Shown piece after piece: positions 36,758 to 45,291 of a stretch of DNA of 46,575 nucleotides (positions are counted from its first letter, which is position 1; each line of letters begins with the position of its first letter). A model generated the notes under the pieces. It searched no databases. It saw only the letters and a list, made by a program, of their open reading frames with translations, and was not told the origin of the DNA. Made by a program: the position numbers and the translations under genes. Origin of the DNA: Acidimicrobiales bacterium (lineage in GTDB: Bacteria; Actinomycetota; Acidimicrobiia; Acidimicrobiales; Palsa-688); NCBI GenBank assembly GCA_036378675.1, contig DASUWA010000014.1, forward strand, positions 1 through 46,575, written 5' to 3'.

Positions 36758-37726
36758 ATGGCCAGGTTCCTCATTCGCCGTATTGGGCTCGGGATCATTG
36801 TCATGTGGATGGTGACTGTCCTGGTATTCGGCATCTTCTTCATCGGAGGGAACGGGCAGGACGTCGCACGAAGGCTTGCAGGCCGTAACGCAAGCCCGCA
36901 GACGCTCCAGAACATCACCCATCGACTCCACCTCGACCAACCGCTGATCAACCAGTACTGGAACTTCCTCGATCAGCTGGTATGGCACCACAACCTGGGT
37001 TACTCCTACTACCACGGGCAACCGGTTTCGACGGTGATCAAGGAGGCCTTCCCGATAACTTTGTCGCTCGCCCTCGGGGCGGCCGTCATCTGGCTGACCC
37101 TAGGGATCGTCTCCGGAGTGGTTTCGGCGGTCCGAAGGGGTTCGATACTCGACCGTAGCCTCACGTTCATTGCCCTCTTCTTCTATTCGATGCCGACCTT
37201 CGTGCTCGGCCTCCTCCTTCTGTTCCTCGTCTACTACCAGCTGGCAAAACGGGGTATTCGTTGGTTCCCAGGCTCGGGTTATGTCCCGCTGACCGAGGAT
37301 CCATTGAAATGGCTCCAGAGCCTGATCTTGCCGTGGCTCACGCTCGCGCTTGTGTCCGCCGCGACGTATACGCGACTAACCCGCGGGTCGCTCCTCGAGG
37401 TGCTCAGCGAGGATTACATCAGGACCGCCCGGTCCAAGGGTCTGCGAGAGAGACGGGTGATCTTTCGCCACGGTCTCCGATCGGCTCTCACCCCGGTTAC
37501 CAGCCAGTTCGGTATTGATCTGGGAACCCTCGTGGGTGGTGCGATCGTGACGGAAACAGTCTTCGGGCTGCCCGGGCTGGGTTACACCGCGGTCAAGTCG
37601 ATCACCAATCAGGACCTCCCGGTGATCATTGGGATCGTTATCGTCGCGAGCGCCGCCGTGATCATCGCCAACATACTGGTCGACATGGCGTACGCCGTCC
37701 TCGATCCGCGAGTTCGACTTCACTAG
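36758..37726 (+). CDS. Peptide ABC transporter permease, DppB/OppB type
   Basis: 322 residues, about six transmembrane helices. MARFLIRRIGLGIIVMWMVT is the typical opening; the EAA loop is IRTARSKGLRERRVIFRHGL; the conserved ETVFGLPGLGYTAVKSI follows. GGGAG lies upstream of ATG 36758. B after C is the reverse of the common Dpp/Opp order. Confidence 0.94.
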   Translation: MARFLIRRIGLGIIVMWMVTVLVFGIFFIGGNGQDVARRLAGRNASPQTLQNITHRLHLDQPLINQYWNFLDQLVWHHNLGYSYYHGQPVSTVIKEAFPITLSLALGAAVIWLTLGIVSGVVSAVRRGSILDRSLTFIALFFYSMPTFVLGLLLLFLVYYQLAKRGIRWFPGSGYVPLTEDPLKWLQSLILPWLTLALVSAATYTRLTRGSLLEVLSEDYIRTARSKGLRERRVIFRHGLRSALTPVTSQFGIDLGTLVGGAIVTETVFGLPGLGYTAVKSITNQDLPVIIGIVIVASAAVIIANILVDMAYAVLDPRVRLH

Positions 37727-37728
37727 CC

Positions 37729-39303
37729 TTGCCGGGGCGCACCGGACGGTCCGTCGCGGCCGCGCTCATCGCTGTCGGTCTGGCCTCCTGCTCGACCTCT
37801 CATCACGGCCGGAGTTCTCCGGCTCCTCGCCCCGCTTCAGGAGAGCCAGGGTTACCCACGACAGAGCTCAGCTTCGCGTTCAACAGCGCCCCGCCCGCCA
37901 ACTGGAATCCACTAGCTGCCGGCGGCACCGGCGATGGGTTGACCGCCGTCGCCGATCAGGTCCTGCCCTCAGTGTTCACGTTTGGGCCTTCGTTCAACCC
38001 GATCTTGAACATTGTCCTGATGGAGTCGGTAAACGAGACTTCGGCGTCTCCGCAGACCCTCGTGTACAAAATCAACCCCAAGGCGGTGTGGGCTGACGGC
38101 GTCCCAATAACCGGGGCGGACTTCGTGTACAACTGGCAGGCACAAGCAGGCAAGGGAACGGACGTTGGTGGCCGGCCGTTCAGCCCGGCAACTCAGTCCG
38201 GCTACAGCCTCGTGCAGTCGGTCACCGTTTCGCCGGCGTCGCCAGACGAGGTGACTGTCGTCTTTTCCAGTCCGTATCCGGACTGGCCCGTGTTGTTCCG
38301 TCACATGGTCCCAGCTCACGAGGCCGAGAAGATCGGTTTCAACTCCGGATTCACCGACCCGGTCAACGACTTGATCTCTGGCGGCCCCTATACGGTCGTA
38401 GGTTTTGACCGTTCTGGCTTTCTCCGGCTTGCCCGCAACCCTTCATACTGGGGACCGCCTGCCTCGACGCTCGAACTCGACTTCCGGTTCGTTCCGGACA
38501 TCCAGCAGCTGGTCTCGGCTCTCGTACTCGGCCAGATCGGGTGCGCCGACATACCGGCGACCGAGGCTGCCATCTCACCCCTCCGGTCCGCAAAGAACTT
38601 GAACGTGATGGTCGCACCTGGACCGCTTTACCTCGACCTGGAGTTCCAGCAAGGTGCGGGACTGCTGCAGGCCTCGACGCTCCGGTCTGCAGTGACGGCA
38701 GCCATCTCGAGGCCAGCCGTGATCACGACAGCAATTGGGGCGATTGCGCCAACAGACCCGCCTGTCGCTAACCGTTTCCTGGTTCCAGGAGAGACCGGGT
38801 ACGCGCCGCACGGGCCACCTTCGGCGGCGCCGCTCTCCCACCCTTCTGGAGCTTTGTCGCTGAGTGTTGACCCTGCCGATCCAGTGGCGTCAGCCGCCGC
38901 ACAGTCGATCGTCCAACAGCTTGACGCGGCGGGGTTCTCCGTCAGCGTCACCGGGCTGTCTGGTCATTGGGACCTGGCGCTTCGGGTGCGAGCCTTGTCC
39001 CCGTTCCCGGGTGACCTACTGCAGACGTACGTCACCGGCAGCTCGTCCAACGCAACCGGGGTGTCGGACGCCGCATTCGACTCGTTGGTCGCTGCCGGCA
39101 CAACCGCGCAGGACGGTCAGCGGTTCGCACTAGTGAATCAGGCCGACCAGGAGGCGTGGGCCGATTACGCCGATCTGCCGATCGTCGCGTTGCCTCAGGC
39201 GGTCGTTTGCCAGCCGGATGTCACAGGGGTCTCCCCAAATGCCGCCCCGGATGGACCTGCATACGACGCGACCGGTTGGGGTCTCGCCGCCGGGACCCCA
39301 TAG
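37729..39303 (+). CDS. Second family 5 substrate-binding lipoprotein
   Basis: 524 residues. A short signal peptide with lipobox GLASC (C21), then the SBP family 5 pattern (TLVYKINPKAVWADGVPITGADFVYNWQ, LISGGPYTVVGFDRS, LRLARNPSYWG). It shares only the fold with the first binding protein. The C-terminal half is divergent, with runs of Ala/Pro/Ser. TTG 37729 comes two bases after the permease stop, so it belongs to the transporter operon. It may widen the substrate range or act as a sensor-like receptor. Confidence 0.87.
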   Translation: MPGRTGRSVAAALIAVGLASCSTSHHGRSSPAPRPASGEPGLPTTELSFAFNSAPPANWNPLAAGGTGDGLTAVADQVLPSVFTFGPSFNPILNIVLMESVNETSASPQTLVYKINPKAVWADGVPITGADFVYNWQAQAGKGTDVGGRPFSPATQSGYSLVQSVTVSPASPDEVTVVFSSPYPDWPVLFRHMVPAHEAEKIGFNSGFTDPVNDLISGGPYTVVGFDRSGFLRLARNPSYWGPPASTLELDFRFVPDIQQLVSALVLGQIGCADIPATEAAISPLRSAKNLNVMVAPGPLYLDLEFQQGAGLLQASTLRSAVTAAISRPAVITTAIGAIAPTDPPVANRFLVPGETGYAPHGPPSAAPLSHPSGALSLSVDPADPVASAAAQSIVQQLDAAGFSVSVTGLSGHWDLALRVRALSPFPGDLLQTYVTGSSSNATGVSDAAFDSLVAAGTTAQDGQRFALVNQADQEAWADYADLPIVALPQAVVCQPDVTGVSPNAAPDGPAYDATGWGLAAGTP

Positions 39304-39313
39304 TCTCCAGCTC
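39301..39313 (+). promoter_or_regulatory. Probable menB promoter (-10, leaderless)
   Basis: TAGTCT (39301-39306), which begins with the stop codon of the previous gene, ends 7 bases before ATG 39314. No Shine-Dalgarno precedes this ATG. Confidence 0.45.
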
Positions 39314-40213
39314 ATGGTCTCCGAGATCTTCGATTCGTCGGCGTGGCAAAACGTTGAAGGCTTTGATTTCACCGACATCACCTACCACCGGGCGGTCGAT
39401 CGAGGCACCGTAAGGGTTGCATTTGACCGACCGGACGTGCGGAACGCGTTCCGTCCCCACACCGTCGATGAGCTTTACCGGGCGCTCGACCACGCCCGGC
39501 AAACCCCAGACGTCGGGTGCATCCTGCTGACCGGTAACGGGCCCTCACCGCGTGACGGTGTCTGGGCATTCTGCTCCGGTGGAGACCAGAGGATCCGAGG
39601 TCGCGACGGATACCAGTATGCAAGTGGAGACGATCAGAGGAGTGTTGACCCGGCTCGGACCGGCCGGCTTCACATCCTTGAGGTGCAGCGCCTCATTCGG
39701 TTCATGCCGAAGGTTGTCATTTGTGTCGTCCCCGGTTGGGCCGCCGGGGGTGGGCATAGCCTTCACGTCGTATGCGACCTCACCATCGCCAGCTTCGAAC
39801 ACGCTCGTTTCAAGCAGACCGACACCGACGTTGCAAGCTTCGACGGGGGGTTCGGATCGGCGTACCTGGCCCGGCAGGTCGGACAGAAGTTCGCGAGGGA
39901 GATCTTTTTCCTGGGCCGCACGTACACGGCTGAGGAGATGCACGCGATGGGTGCGGTCAACGCGGTTGTTCCACACGTCGAGCTGGAATCCACCGCGCTT
40001 CAATGGGCTAGAGAGGTGAACAGCAAGAGTCCAACGGCTCAGCGTATGGTGAAGTTCGCGTTCAACCTTGTGGATGACGGTCTTGTCGGGCAGCAGATAT
40101 TCGCCGGCGAGGCGACCCGTCTGGCCTATGCCACGGATGAGGCCGTCGAAGGGCGTGATGCATTCCTGGAGAAAAGGCCGCCCGACTGGTCTAGGTTTCC
40201 CTGGCATTACTAG
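39314..40213 (+). CDS. menB: 1,4-dihydroxy-2-naphthoyl-CoA synthase
   Basis: 299 residues. A crotonase-fold enzyme that closes the naphthoquinone ring in menaquinone synthesis. AFDRPDVRNAFRPHTVDEL, the oxyanion region FCSGGDQRIRG and VPGWAAGGGHSLHVVCDLTIAS, and the C-terminal LEKRPPDWSRFPWHY are MenB hallmarks. ATG 39314 is chosen over 39218, which lies inside the preceding gene. No other men genes are nearby. It is followed 15 bases later by an alpha/beta hydrolase. Confidence 0.95.
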   Translation: MVSEIFDSSAWQNVEGFDFTDITYHRAVDRGTVRVAFDRPDVRNAFRPHTVDELYRALDHARQTPDVGCILLTGNGPSPRDGVWAFCSGGDQRIRGRDGYQYASGDDQRSVDPARTGRLHILEVQRLIRFMPKVVICVVPGWAAGGGHSLHVVCDLTIASFEHARFKQTDTDVASFDGGFGSAYLARQVGQKFAREIFFLGRTYTAEEMHAMGAVNAVVPHVELESTALQWAREVNSKSPTAQRMVKFAFNLVDDGLVGQQIFAGEATRLAYATDEAVEGRDAFLEKRPPDWSRFPWHY

Positions 40214-40228
40214 AGGTCGGAGCTGCGT

Positions 40229-41119
40229 ATGCCGCATTTGCAGATCCTGGATGGGCGCCGAATCCACTACGAAGCCTCAACTCGGTCCGCCGGCGCCAAT
40301 ACAACGGCCCTTGTGTTCCACCACGGACAGCCTGGCGCAGCGGTTTTGTGGGAACCGATGGTTGAGCATGCGGCTCGATACGGTTGGGGACTGGTCACGT
40401 TGTCCCGACCGGGATATGCCTCGTCCGACAGAATGCCGGGACGCATGGTTGCCGACGTCGCTTCGGATGTCGGCGCTGTTCTCGATCACCTGGGCTACCG
40501 GAGATTCGTGACGGCGGGATGGTCAGGAGGAGGCCCGCACGCCTTGGCATGCAGCGCTTTGCTTGACACCCGGTGTGCCGCCGCCGCAACCATCGCAGGA
40601 GTGGCCCCCTACGAGGGTGTGGACGACCTCGATTGGACGGCCGGGATGGGGCCCGAGAACGTGGAGGAGTTCCAGGCGCTGATCGCTGGGGATCCTGGTC
40701 TGGAAGGGAGGGTAGGGGAGCTGATGTCCTCCTTGCGGCACATCCAACCGTCGCAGCTCGTGGATGCCTTAGGGGGCCTGTTGTCGCCCCCTGACAAACA
40801 AGCCCTGGTAGGTGACGTGGCTGAGTTCTTAGCTGCCTGGATGCGTCTGGCAGCTTCGAGCGGATCAGCGGGTTACTGGGACGACGACGTGGCGTTCATC
40901 CGATATTGGGGATTCGATCTCGGTGACATAGCCATTCCAGTAACGGTCTGGCGGGCCGGTCAGGACCTGATGGTTCCGCCCGCGCACGGTGAGTGGCTTG
41001 CGGCGCACATACCCGGATCCACCGCTCGGTTCGAGCCGGACGAGGGCCACATCTCGTTGTTTTCCCAGCGATTCGGAGAGATCGTCGACCAACTCGCCGC
41101 TGACGCGGGAGTCTCATGA
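40229..41119 (+). CDS. Alpha/beta hydrolase
   Basis: 296 residues. HHGQPG forms the oxyanion loop, nucleophile S99 is in GWSGGGPH, an acid is in RAGQDLMVP and a histidine in EGHISLF, so the triad is complete. It resembles the haloperoxidase/epoxide hydrolase-like esterases; the lid region (about 125-210) is helical. Its place after menB might suggest a MenH-like role, but no sequence feature proves it. ATG 40229; the stop overlaps the next gene by ATGA. Confidence 0.86.
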   Translation: MPHLQILDGRRIHYEASTRSAGANTTALVFHHGQPGAAVLWEPMVEHAARYGWGLVTLSRPGYASSDRMPGRMVADVASDVGAVLDHLGYRRFVTAGWSGGGPHALACSALLDTRCAAAATIAGVAPYEGVDDLDWTAGMGPENVEEFQALIAGDPGLEGRVGELMSSLRHIQPSQLVDALGGLLSPPDKQALVGDVAEFLAAWMRLAASSGSAGYWDDDVAFIRYWGFDLGDIAIPVTVWRAGQDLMVPPAHGEWLAAHIPGSTARFEPDEGHISLFSQRFGEIVDQLAADAGVS

Positions 41120-41727
41120 CCGCACCTACTTCTGAACGTCGGCGGGAGGTCGGTCGTGTGGAGGCGTTCAGTGACGGCGTCATGGCCGTGATCATCACAA
41201 TCACCGCGTTCGGAATAGCGGTACCGGCAGGTCCGAGGCTGAGCGATCTGAACAAAGACCTTTCACACGTCCTCGTGTACGTGCTCAGTTTCATCTATAT
41301 CGGGATCTATTGGAACAACCATCACCATCTGTTCAGGGTCACCGATCGGCTGAATGGTGCGGTGATGTGGGCGAACCTTCACCTTCTATTTTGGCTTTCG
41401 CTCGTTCCCGTACTCACTGGCTGGGTCGCCAAGTACTACCGGGCTCATCTTCCTGCATCGATATACGGATGCAGCTTTGCGGGAGCCGCCGTGGCGTACG
41501 GCATCTTGGTGAGAACCATCGTTCGGGCGAACGGGCCCGATTCCACCGTCGCTCGCGGACTAGGTTCCGACTTCAAGGGCAACATCTCGATCGTGATGTA
41601 TTTGCTAGCAATCGGCCTGGCATGGGTCTCGCCGTGGATCTCGTACGGGCTGTATGTGGGCGTTGCGGTTATCTGGTTTGTCCCCGACCGGCGCTTCAGC
41701 AGGCAGCCGGAACCCTTCGAGCCGTAG
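41116..41727 (+). CDS. TMEM175/DUF1211 family membrane protein (potassium channel type)
   Basis: 203 residues, about six transmembrane helices. The N-terminal RVEAFSDGVMAVIITI with the F-S-D motif (F18, S19, D20) defines the TMEM175 family, whose bacterial members are potassium-selective leak channels. NNHHHLF and WLSLVPVLTGWV match helix 3 and 4 positions. ATG 41116 overlaps the hydrolase stop. It is the last ordinary chromosomal gene before the tRNA. Confidence 0.88.
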   Translation: MTAPTSERRREVGRVEAFSDGVMAVIITITAFGIAVPAGPRLSDLNKDLSHVLVYVLSFIYIGIYWNNHHHLFRVTDRLNGAVMWANLHLLFWLSLVPVLTGWVAKYYRAHLPASIYGCSFAGAAVAYGILVRTIVRANGPDSTVARGLGSDFKGNISIVMYLLAIGLAWVSPWISYGLYVGVAVIWFVPDRRFSRQPEPFEP

Positions 41728-41754
41728 GCGAGGCCAGCGGGTTCTTACTCCCAC

Positions 41755-41790
41755 TATGATCTACGCCTTGCCATCTTCGGGTGGCGCCAC
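41755..41790 (+). promoter_or_regulatory. Probable tRNA-Leu promoter
   Basis: The -10 TATGAT (41755-41760) lies about 30 bases before the tRNA. A perfect palindrome GTGGCGCCAC (41781-41790) directly abuts the mature 5' end. No good -35 is seen. Confidence 0.45.
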
Positions 41791-41877
41791 GTCGGAGTGG
41801 CGGAATAGGCAGACGCGCTAGCTTGAGGGGCTAGTGCCCGCAAGGGCGTGGGGGTTCAAGTCCCCCCTCCGACACCA
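41791..41877 (+). tRNA. tRNA-Leu, anticodon GAG
   Basis: Acceptor stem GTCGGAG/CTCCGAC (41791-41797 with 41867-41873), anticodon stem CTAGC/GCTAG around loop TTGAGGG with anticodon GAG (41825-41827), long variable arm GCCC-GCAA-GGGC as expected of a class II tRNA, T arm GGGGG-TTCAAGT-CCCCC, discriminator A, and an encoded CCA (41875-41877). It reads CUC codons. Confidence 0.97.
41847..41877. other. Candidate left attachment site (tRNA 3' end)
   Basis: The T arm and acceptor end of tRNA-Leu is the usual target of tyrosine recombinases. Sequence composition drops in GC directly after it, and a tyrosine integrase lies 2.3 kb downstream. No second copy of the tRNA end is found before the right edge, so the other boundary should be outside. 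Confidence 0.45.
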
Positions 41878-41915
41878 GCGCTGACCAGCCAAAACGCACG
41901 ATAAGAGTTCGGAGC

Positions 41916-41956
41916 GACAAGGCCGGCGAGGTGCCTTGTCAACGGATTGTCAACGG
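41916..41956. repeat. Inverted and direct repeats next to the tRNA
   Basis: GACAAGGC (41916-41923) is mirrored by GCCTTGTC (41933-41940). TTGTCAACGG occurs twice, at 41936-41945 and 41947-41956, one helical turn apart. Such repeats are what integrase arm-type sites look like. Confidence 0.5.
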
Positions 41957-41994
41957 GGCAGGTGGAGATGAGACGCATTCCAGTATCCGAACCT

Positions 41995-42014
41995 CTGGGT
42001 AGGCGGTGACCCAG
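41995..42014 (+). promoter_or_regulatory. Hairpin abutting the start of the cassette's first gene
   Basis: CTGGGT-AGGCGGTG-ACCCAG ends one base before ATG 42016. The purine-rich loop is the only ribosome-site-like sequence. Confidence 0.4.
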
Positions 42015-42015
42015 C

Positions 42016-42354
42016 ATGACCTTGGCGGCCGTATCCGATTTCAAGCCGACCGATGCTCTGGTCGCGCTTCTGACGGTCGAGTCGCTAGTGTTCGCTGTAC
42101 TCGGAATCGCGATCGCGCTCGTCATCCCGACGGATCGCAATCGCGACTTCTTCATCTCGAAGAAGTGGGTGCTTGTGGTTATCAACGGCGTCCTGGCCGT
42201 GGTAGCCGTGGGCGCGGTGTTCGCCTGGGCGGAGTTGTTCGGACCCGACTTCCCGCGACAGTTTGCTCAGCGTGTGGTCGCGTGTGTTCTGATTTTGGCC
42301 ATCACGCTGCAGCCAGCGGTCGCGATACTTCTCAGCTCAGGCGTTTGGGACTGA
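42016..42354 (+). CDS. Three-helix membrane protein, first gene of unknown cassette
   Basis: 112 residues with three predicted transmembrane helices: about 14-37 (ALVALLTVESLVFAVLGIAI), 51-73 (WVLVVINGVLAVVAVGAVFAW) and 87-107 (VVACVLILAITLQPAVAILL). The loop between helices 1 and 2 is charged (TDRNRDFFISKK). No family recognised. The next gene starts 3 bases after its stop, and the third 3 bases after the second, so the three form one operon. Position between the tRNA and the integrase marks it as cargo of the element. Confidence 0.72.
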   Translation: MTLAAVSDFKPTDALVALLTVESLVFAVLGIAIALVIPTDRNRDFFISKKWVLVVINGVLAVVAVGAVFAWAELFGPDFPRQFAQRVVACVLILAITLQPAVAILLSSGVWD

Positions 42355-42357
42355 GCC

Positions 42358-42693
42358 GTGCGCATTCCAAGCGAGCTTCAAGGAACCGCAAAGAAGTATG
42401 CCCTGAAGAAATGGGTGGACTCCAACAAGTTCCCCTGCGAGAAGGTCTTCCAGTGCATTGATGGCGTCCAGCCCATTTTGCGGCAACTACGTCCTGAGGG
42501 CGACAACGACGAATTAACAGATGCGGAGATAGCAGGAGCTACTGCCAAGCTGATGCTGGCAGTCGGCTCGATCACCCAGCACGTATTGAGTGGGCAGGCA
42601 ACGCCCGAGTCCACGGAGGAGTGGGAGCTGGTTTATCTAACTGTGGCTTACTATGCCATGGCCCGACAGGAGCGGGAGCGGAAAAATGGGTGA
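42358..42693 (+). CDS. Small helical protein of unknown function
   Basis: 111 residues from GTG 42358, 3 bases after the previous stop. Basic N-terminus (LQGTAKKYALKKWV), two cysteines (FPCEKVFQC), an acidic middle, and a long C-terminal helix ending in a charged run (ARQERERKNG). No transmembrane segment and no motif I can name. Middle gene of the three-gene cassette. Confidence 0.68.
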   Translation: MRIPSELQGTAKKYALKKWVDSNKFPCEKVFQCIDGVQPILRQLRPEGDNDELTDAEIAGATAKLMLAVGSITQHVLSGQATPESTEEWELVYLTVAYYAMARQERERKNG

Positions 42694-42696
42694 AGC

Positions 42697-44121
42697 ATGA
42701 GTCCGAAGCGCGAGACAAAAAGGGTGATCCATTCAGAACTGATCGAGGATGTGATCCAACAGCTGAATGACTACATCGCTGCCATGGTGCCGGAGGTACG
42801 GCGAGAGCACGAGAGGCTCGCAAAGAACATCGTATTTCGGACATTGCCTGATGCTGACCACATAGACGCCGGCTTAGATGGCTTTCTCCGCGCTGCACTG
42901 GAGGATGAGATCGTTCCTGCAGTCCCGGTGGAAAGGGTCGACGAGCAGCCCCGAATCATGGAATACGAGCTCCGTCAGGAGGTCATTAAGAAGGCGCTGG
43001 TTGGCCTGAAATTACCTGCACTCCGCGAGATTGCTCGACAGAGCGGCATCCCCCAGAGCGGTGGTAGTGAAGATCTAGCCACACGCATAGCTCGGTATTA
43101 CAAGTGGAATGACGAGGAAATCGCTCGGCTCGTACTCGAAACCGAGAGTGAACCCGTCCCCGAACGCGGTTGGATCGACCGGTTGTTCGCGATGGAGGGG
43201 CCTCCGGATCTCCAACTCACCGCCGAGCGGCTGGGGTATGTCATTGGCCGCTATATCCGTATTGGTGTTGCGAGATGGTTTGTGTTCGAGCGGATCATCG
43301 GTGAACCTAGCGATGGCCAGCTGGAACTCGTTGGGACAGTGCGGGCTTATCAGGCAGTAGTCGATGAAGAGGTGGTTGAGCACCCCCATCTTCGACCCAA
43401 CCAGCAATCTGATCGCCAGGTATCAGTCGTGCTCACTGAAGGTCTAAGTGTCGTAAGGGTCGTCAGGGCTCCGGCGTCAGATAGTCGAGCGGCGATGGTC
43501 GCGCTGCGGATGGTTACGGGTTGGTCGCAGCTTGGTTATGTGCCAGTCCGTATTGGGGTTCTGTCAGATGAAACCCGCCAGCGATTCGAATCCAGCAGCC
43601 TCATCATGCTTGACCTGATAACGACCCGCTTCCGTTCGGCGGGAATAGCACGTCTCAACTTGACAATGGCGCGGTTTAGCATTGGTCAGACTCAGAGCCG
43701 AGATGCAGCTGAACCTGATGAGGAGAGCGACCGTCCGCGCCTGAAGGCTGTCCGTTTTGAGGGCGACTATCTGTTGGACTCCATTGAAGCCTGTCGCCTC
43801 ATTGCTGTCGAACGCCGAGCGCTGGTGGACATTTCGGCCACAGCCGTTTCAGAGCCACGTCCGGACGGAGAGGTCGGTGTGTATCCCATCCGAGTAGCGC
43901 TCGAGCGAGACCACATCGTTGTATTCACTGGTTTCACGGCCCATGGGCCTCTCACTGCGCCTGCTGTTCACCGACAACTGTGGTCTGCCGCTGTCCAGGA
44001 AATGCAAGAGGGTATTGCAAACCCTGAGGCCTTGGAAACACTGCTCGAGAAGATCTCAACCAGGGCCAAGAGTGAGATACCACCTGAACATGCCGACATC
44101 ATGAACCCTGAGGCCCCGTAG
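42697..44121 (+). CDS. Large protein with SAP-like DNA-binding motif, unknown function
   Basis: 474 residues. The N-terminal 90 residues are helical and charged. Residues about 95-135 (KALVGLKLPALREIARQSGI, then a Gly-containing turn and DLATRIARYY) match the SAP motif, a two-helix DNA-binding element. Residues about 170-320 and 340-420 are beta/alpha-rich, with a candidate domain ending in RDHIVVFTGFTAHGPLT; I see no nuclease, ATPase or methyltransferase motif. ATG 42697 is 3 bases after the previous stop. Lower GC and a less biased third codon position than the chromosomal genes suggest transfer. It converges with the integrase (21-bp gap). Confidence 0.78.
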   Translation: MSPKRETKRVIHSELIEDVIQQLNDYIAAMVPEVRREHERLAKNIVFRTLPDADHIDAGLDGFLRAALEDEIVPAVPVERVDEQPRIMEYELRQEVIKKALVGLKLPALREIARQSGIPQSGGSEDLATRIARYYKWNDEEIARLVLETESEPVPERGWIDRLFAMEGPPDLQLTAERLGYVIGRYIRIGVARWFVFERIIGEPSDGQLELVGTVRAYQAVVDEEVVEHPHLRPNQQSDRQVSVVLTEGLSVVRVVRAPASDSRAAMVALRMVTGWSQLGYVPVRIGVLSDETRQRFESSSLIMLDLITTRFRSAGIARLNLTMARFSIGQTQSRDAAEPDEESDRPRLKAVRFEGDYLLDSIEACRLIAVERRALVDISATAVSEPRPDGEVGVYPIRVALERDHIVVFTGFTAHGPLTAPAVHRQLWSAAVQEMQEGIANPEALETLLEKISTRAKSEIPPEHADIMNPEAP

Positions 44122-44142
44122 GGACCGCGCCGACAAAGGGAC

Positions 44143-45291
44143 CTAGGTGGCGGCTAGGAGCCCCGTCAGTCGTTCGCCGGCAGCATCTGTTTGCCCCGGC
44201 ATGAGGTGTTGGTAGACGACCTGGGTGATGATGGGGGAGGAGTGGCCGAGGATCTCGGCGACCACCTTTGGTGACTCACCCGCCGCCAACATCAGCGATG
44301 CCGCGGTGTGGCGTAGGTCGTGTAGTCGGATCGGGCGAAGGCCCGTCGTCCTGGCTAGTCGGGTGAAGTTTCGGGAGATCAATTCTGGCCGGTACGGCTG
44401 ACCGAGTTGGTCGACAAATACGTATCCGGTGTCCGTCCATGCCTCGCCGGCGACGTGCCGTTCCAGGTCGACGATCTGACGGTGCCGCCGCAACTCGGCC
44501 ACCAACACGGCATCGAGCTTGACGGCCCTTCGTCCGGCGTCCGTCTTTGGGGTCGACGCGGTCGCCTTTGACTTCACGACGACCCGGGTTTCGATGATCC
44601 GGATGACGCCGGCATCGAGATCCACCGCCGACCATTTGAGCCCGGCGAGCTCGCCGCGGCGTAGGCCCCTACCGAGGAGCAGCCACCAAGCGGCCCGCAT
44701 CCTGTCCGTCTCGACCGATGCCAGGAACCTGCGGGCTTCGCCAACGATCCATGCGCCGGTGGCCGCTGGCGACCCGCTGGCGCGGGGTCGCCTGAACCCG
44801 ACCAGCGGGTCGCGGCCAACAAGTCCGGTCTCGAGGGCCCACCGCGTGGCTGCCTTGAGAACCTGGACGGCGAGCTGTACCGAACGAGACGAGAGCGCAC
44901 CCCGGTTAAGTCGGCTCCCATCGTCGGTTTTCAAGGTTTCGACGAGCCGCTGACCACTAGCCGGCGTTAACTGGTCGAGCTTGAGTTTCCCGACATGTGG
45001 GAGAAGCCAGCCGTCTATAACGTTGCCGTACATCGCGGTCGTATTCTCTCTCAGCCCCTCGGACCGCTTGGCGGCAAGCCATTCCGCCAGAAGCTGCTCC
45101 ACTGTCATCTTTTTGTCGGGTTTCCACTCACCGCGCTCGACCTTGTCGATGATCCCGTTCAGGTGGCGTTGTGCGTCGTTCTTGGTTCGGAAGCCCCCTT
45201 TTGAGTGTTGTCGGCGCTTACCGGTGGCCGGGTCGGTCGTGAACCAGTAGGCGGTCCATGTGTTGCCGCGCTTGATCGTGCTGCCCTTCAT
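44143..45291 (-). CDS. Tyrosine recombinase/integrase of the element
   Basis: 382 residues. An N-terminal arm-binding domain (about 1-55, beta-rich, RGNTWTAYWFTTD), a SAM-like core-binding domain (about 63-160), then the catalytic domain. All catalytic residues are visible: R211 (GLRRGE), K249 (TPKTDAGRR), H324 and R327 (HDLRHTA), H350 (LGHSS) and Y360 (VVYQHL). It resembles integrases of actinobacterial integrative elements and prophages. ATG 45291 overlaps the upstream HTH gene's stop by ATGA, so the two are coupled. Confidence 0.95.
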   Translation of the reverse strand: MKGSTIKRGNTWTAYWFTTDPATGKRRQHSKGGFRTKNDAQRHLNGIIDKVERGEWKPDKKMTVEQLLAEWLAAKRSEGLRENTTAMYGNVIDGWLLPHVGKLKLDQLTPASGQRLVETLKTDDGSRLNRGALSSRSVQLAVQVLKAATRWALETGLVGRDPLVGFRRPRASGSPAATGAWIVGEARRFLASVETDRMRAAWWLLLGRGLRRGELAGLKWSAVDLDAGVIRIIETRVVVKSKATASTPKTDAGRRAVKLDAVLVAELRRHRQIVDLERHVAGEAWTDTGYVFVDQLGQPYRPELISRNFTRLARTTGLRPIRLHDLRHTAASLMLAAGESPKVVAEILGHSSPIITQVVYQHLMPGQTDAAGERLTGLLAAT

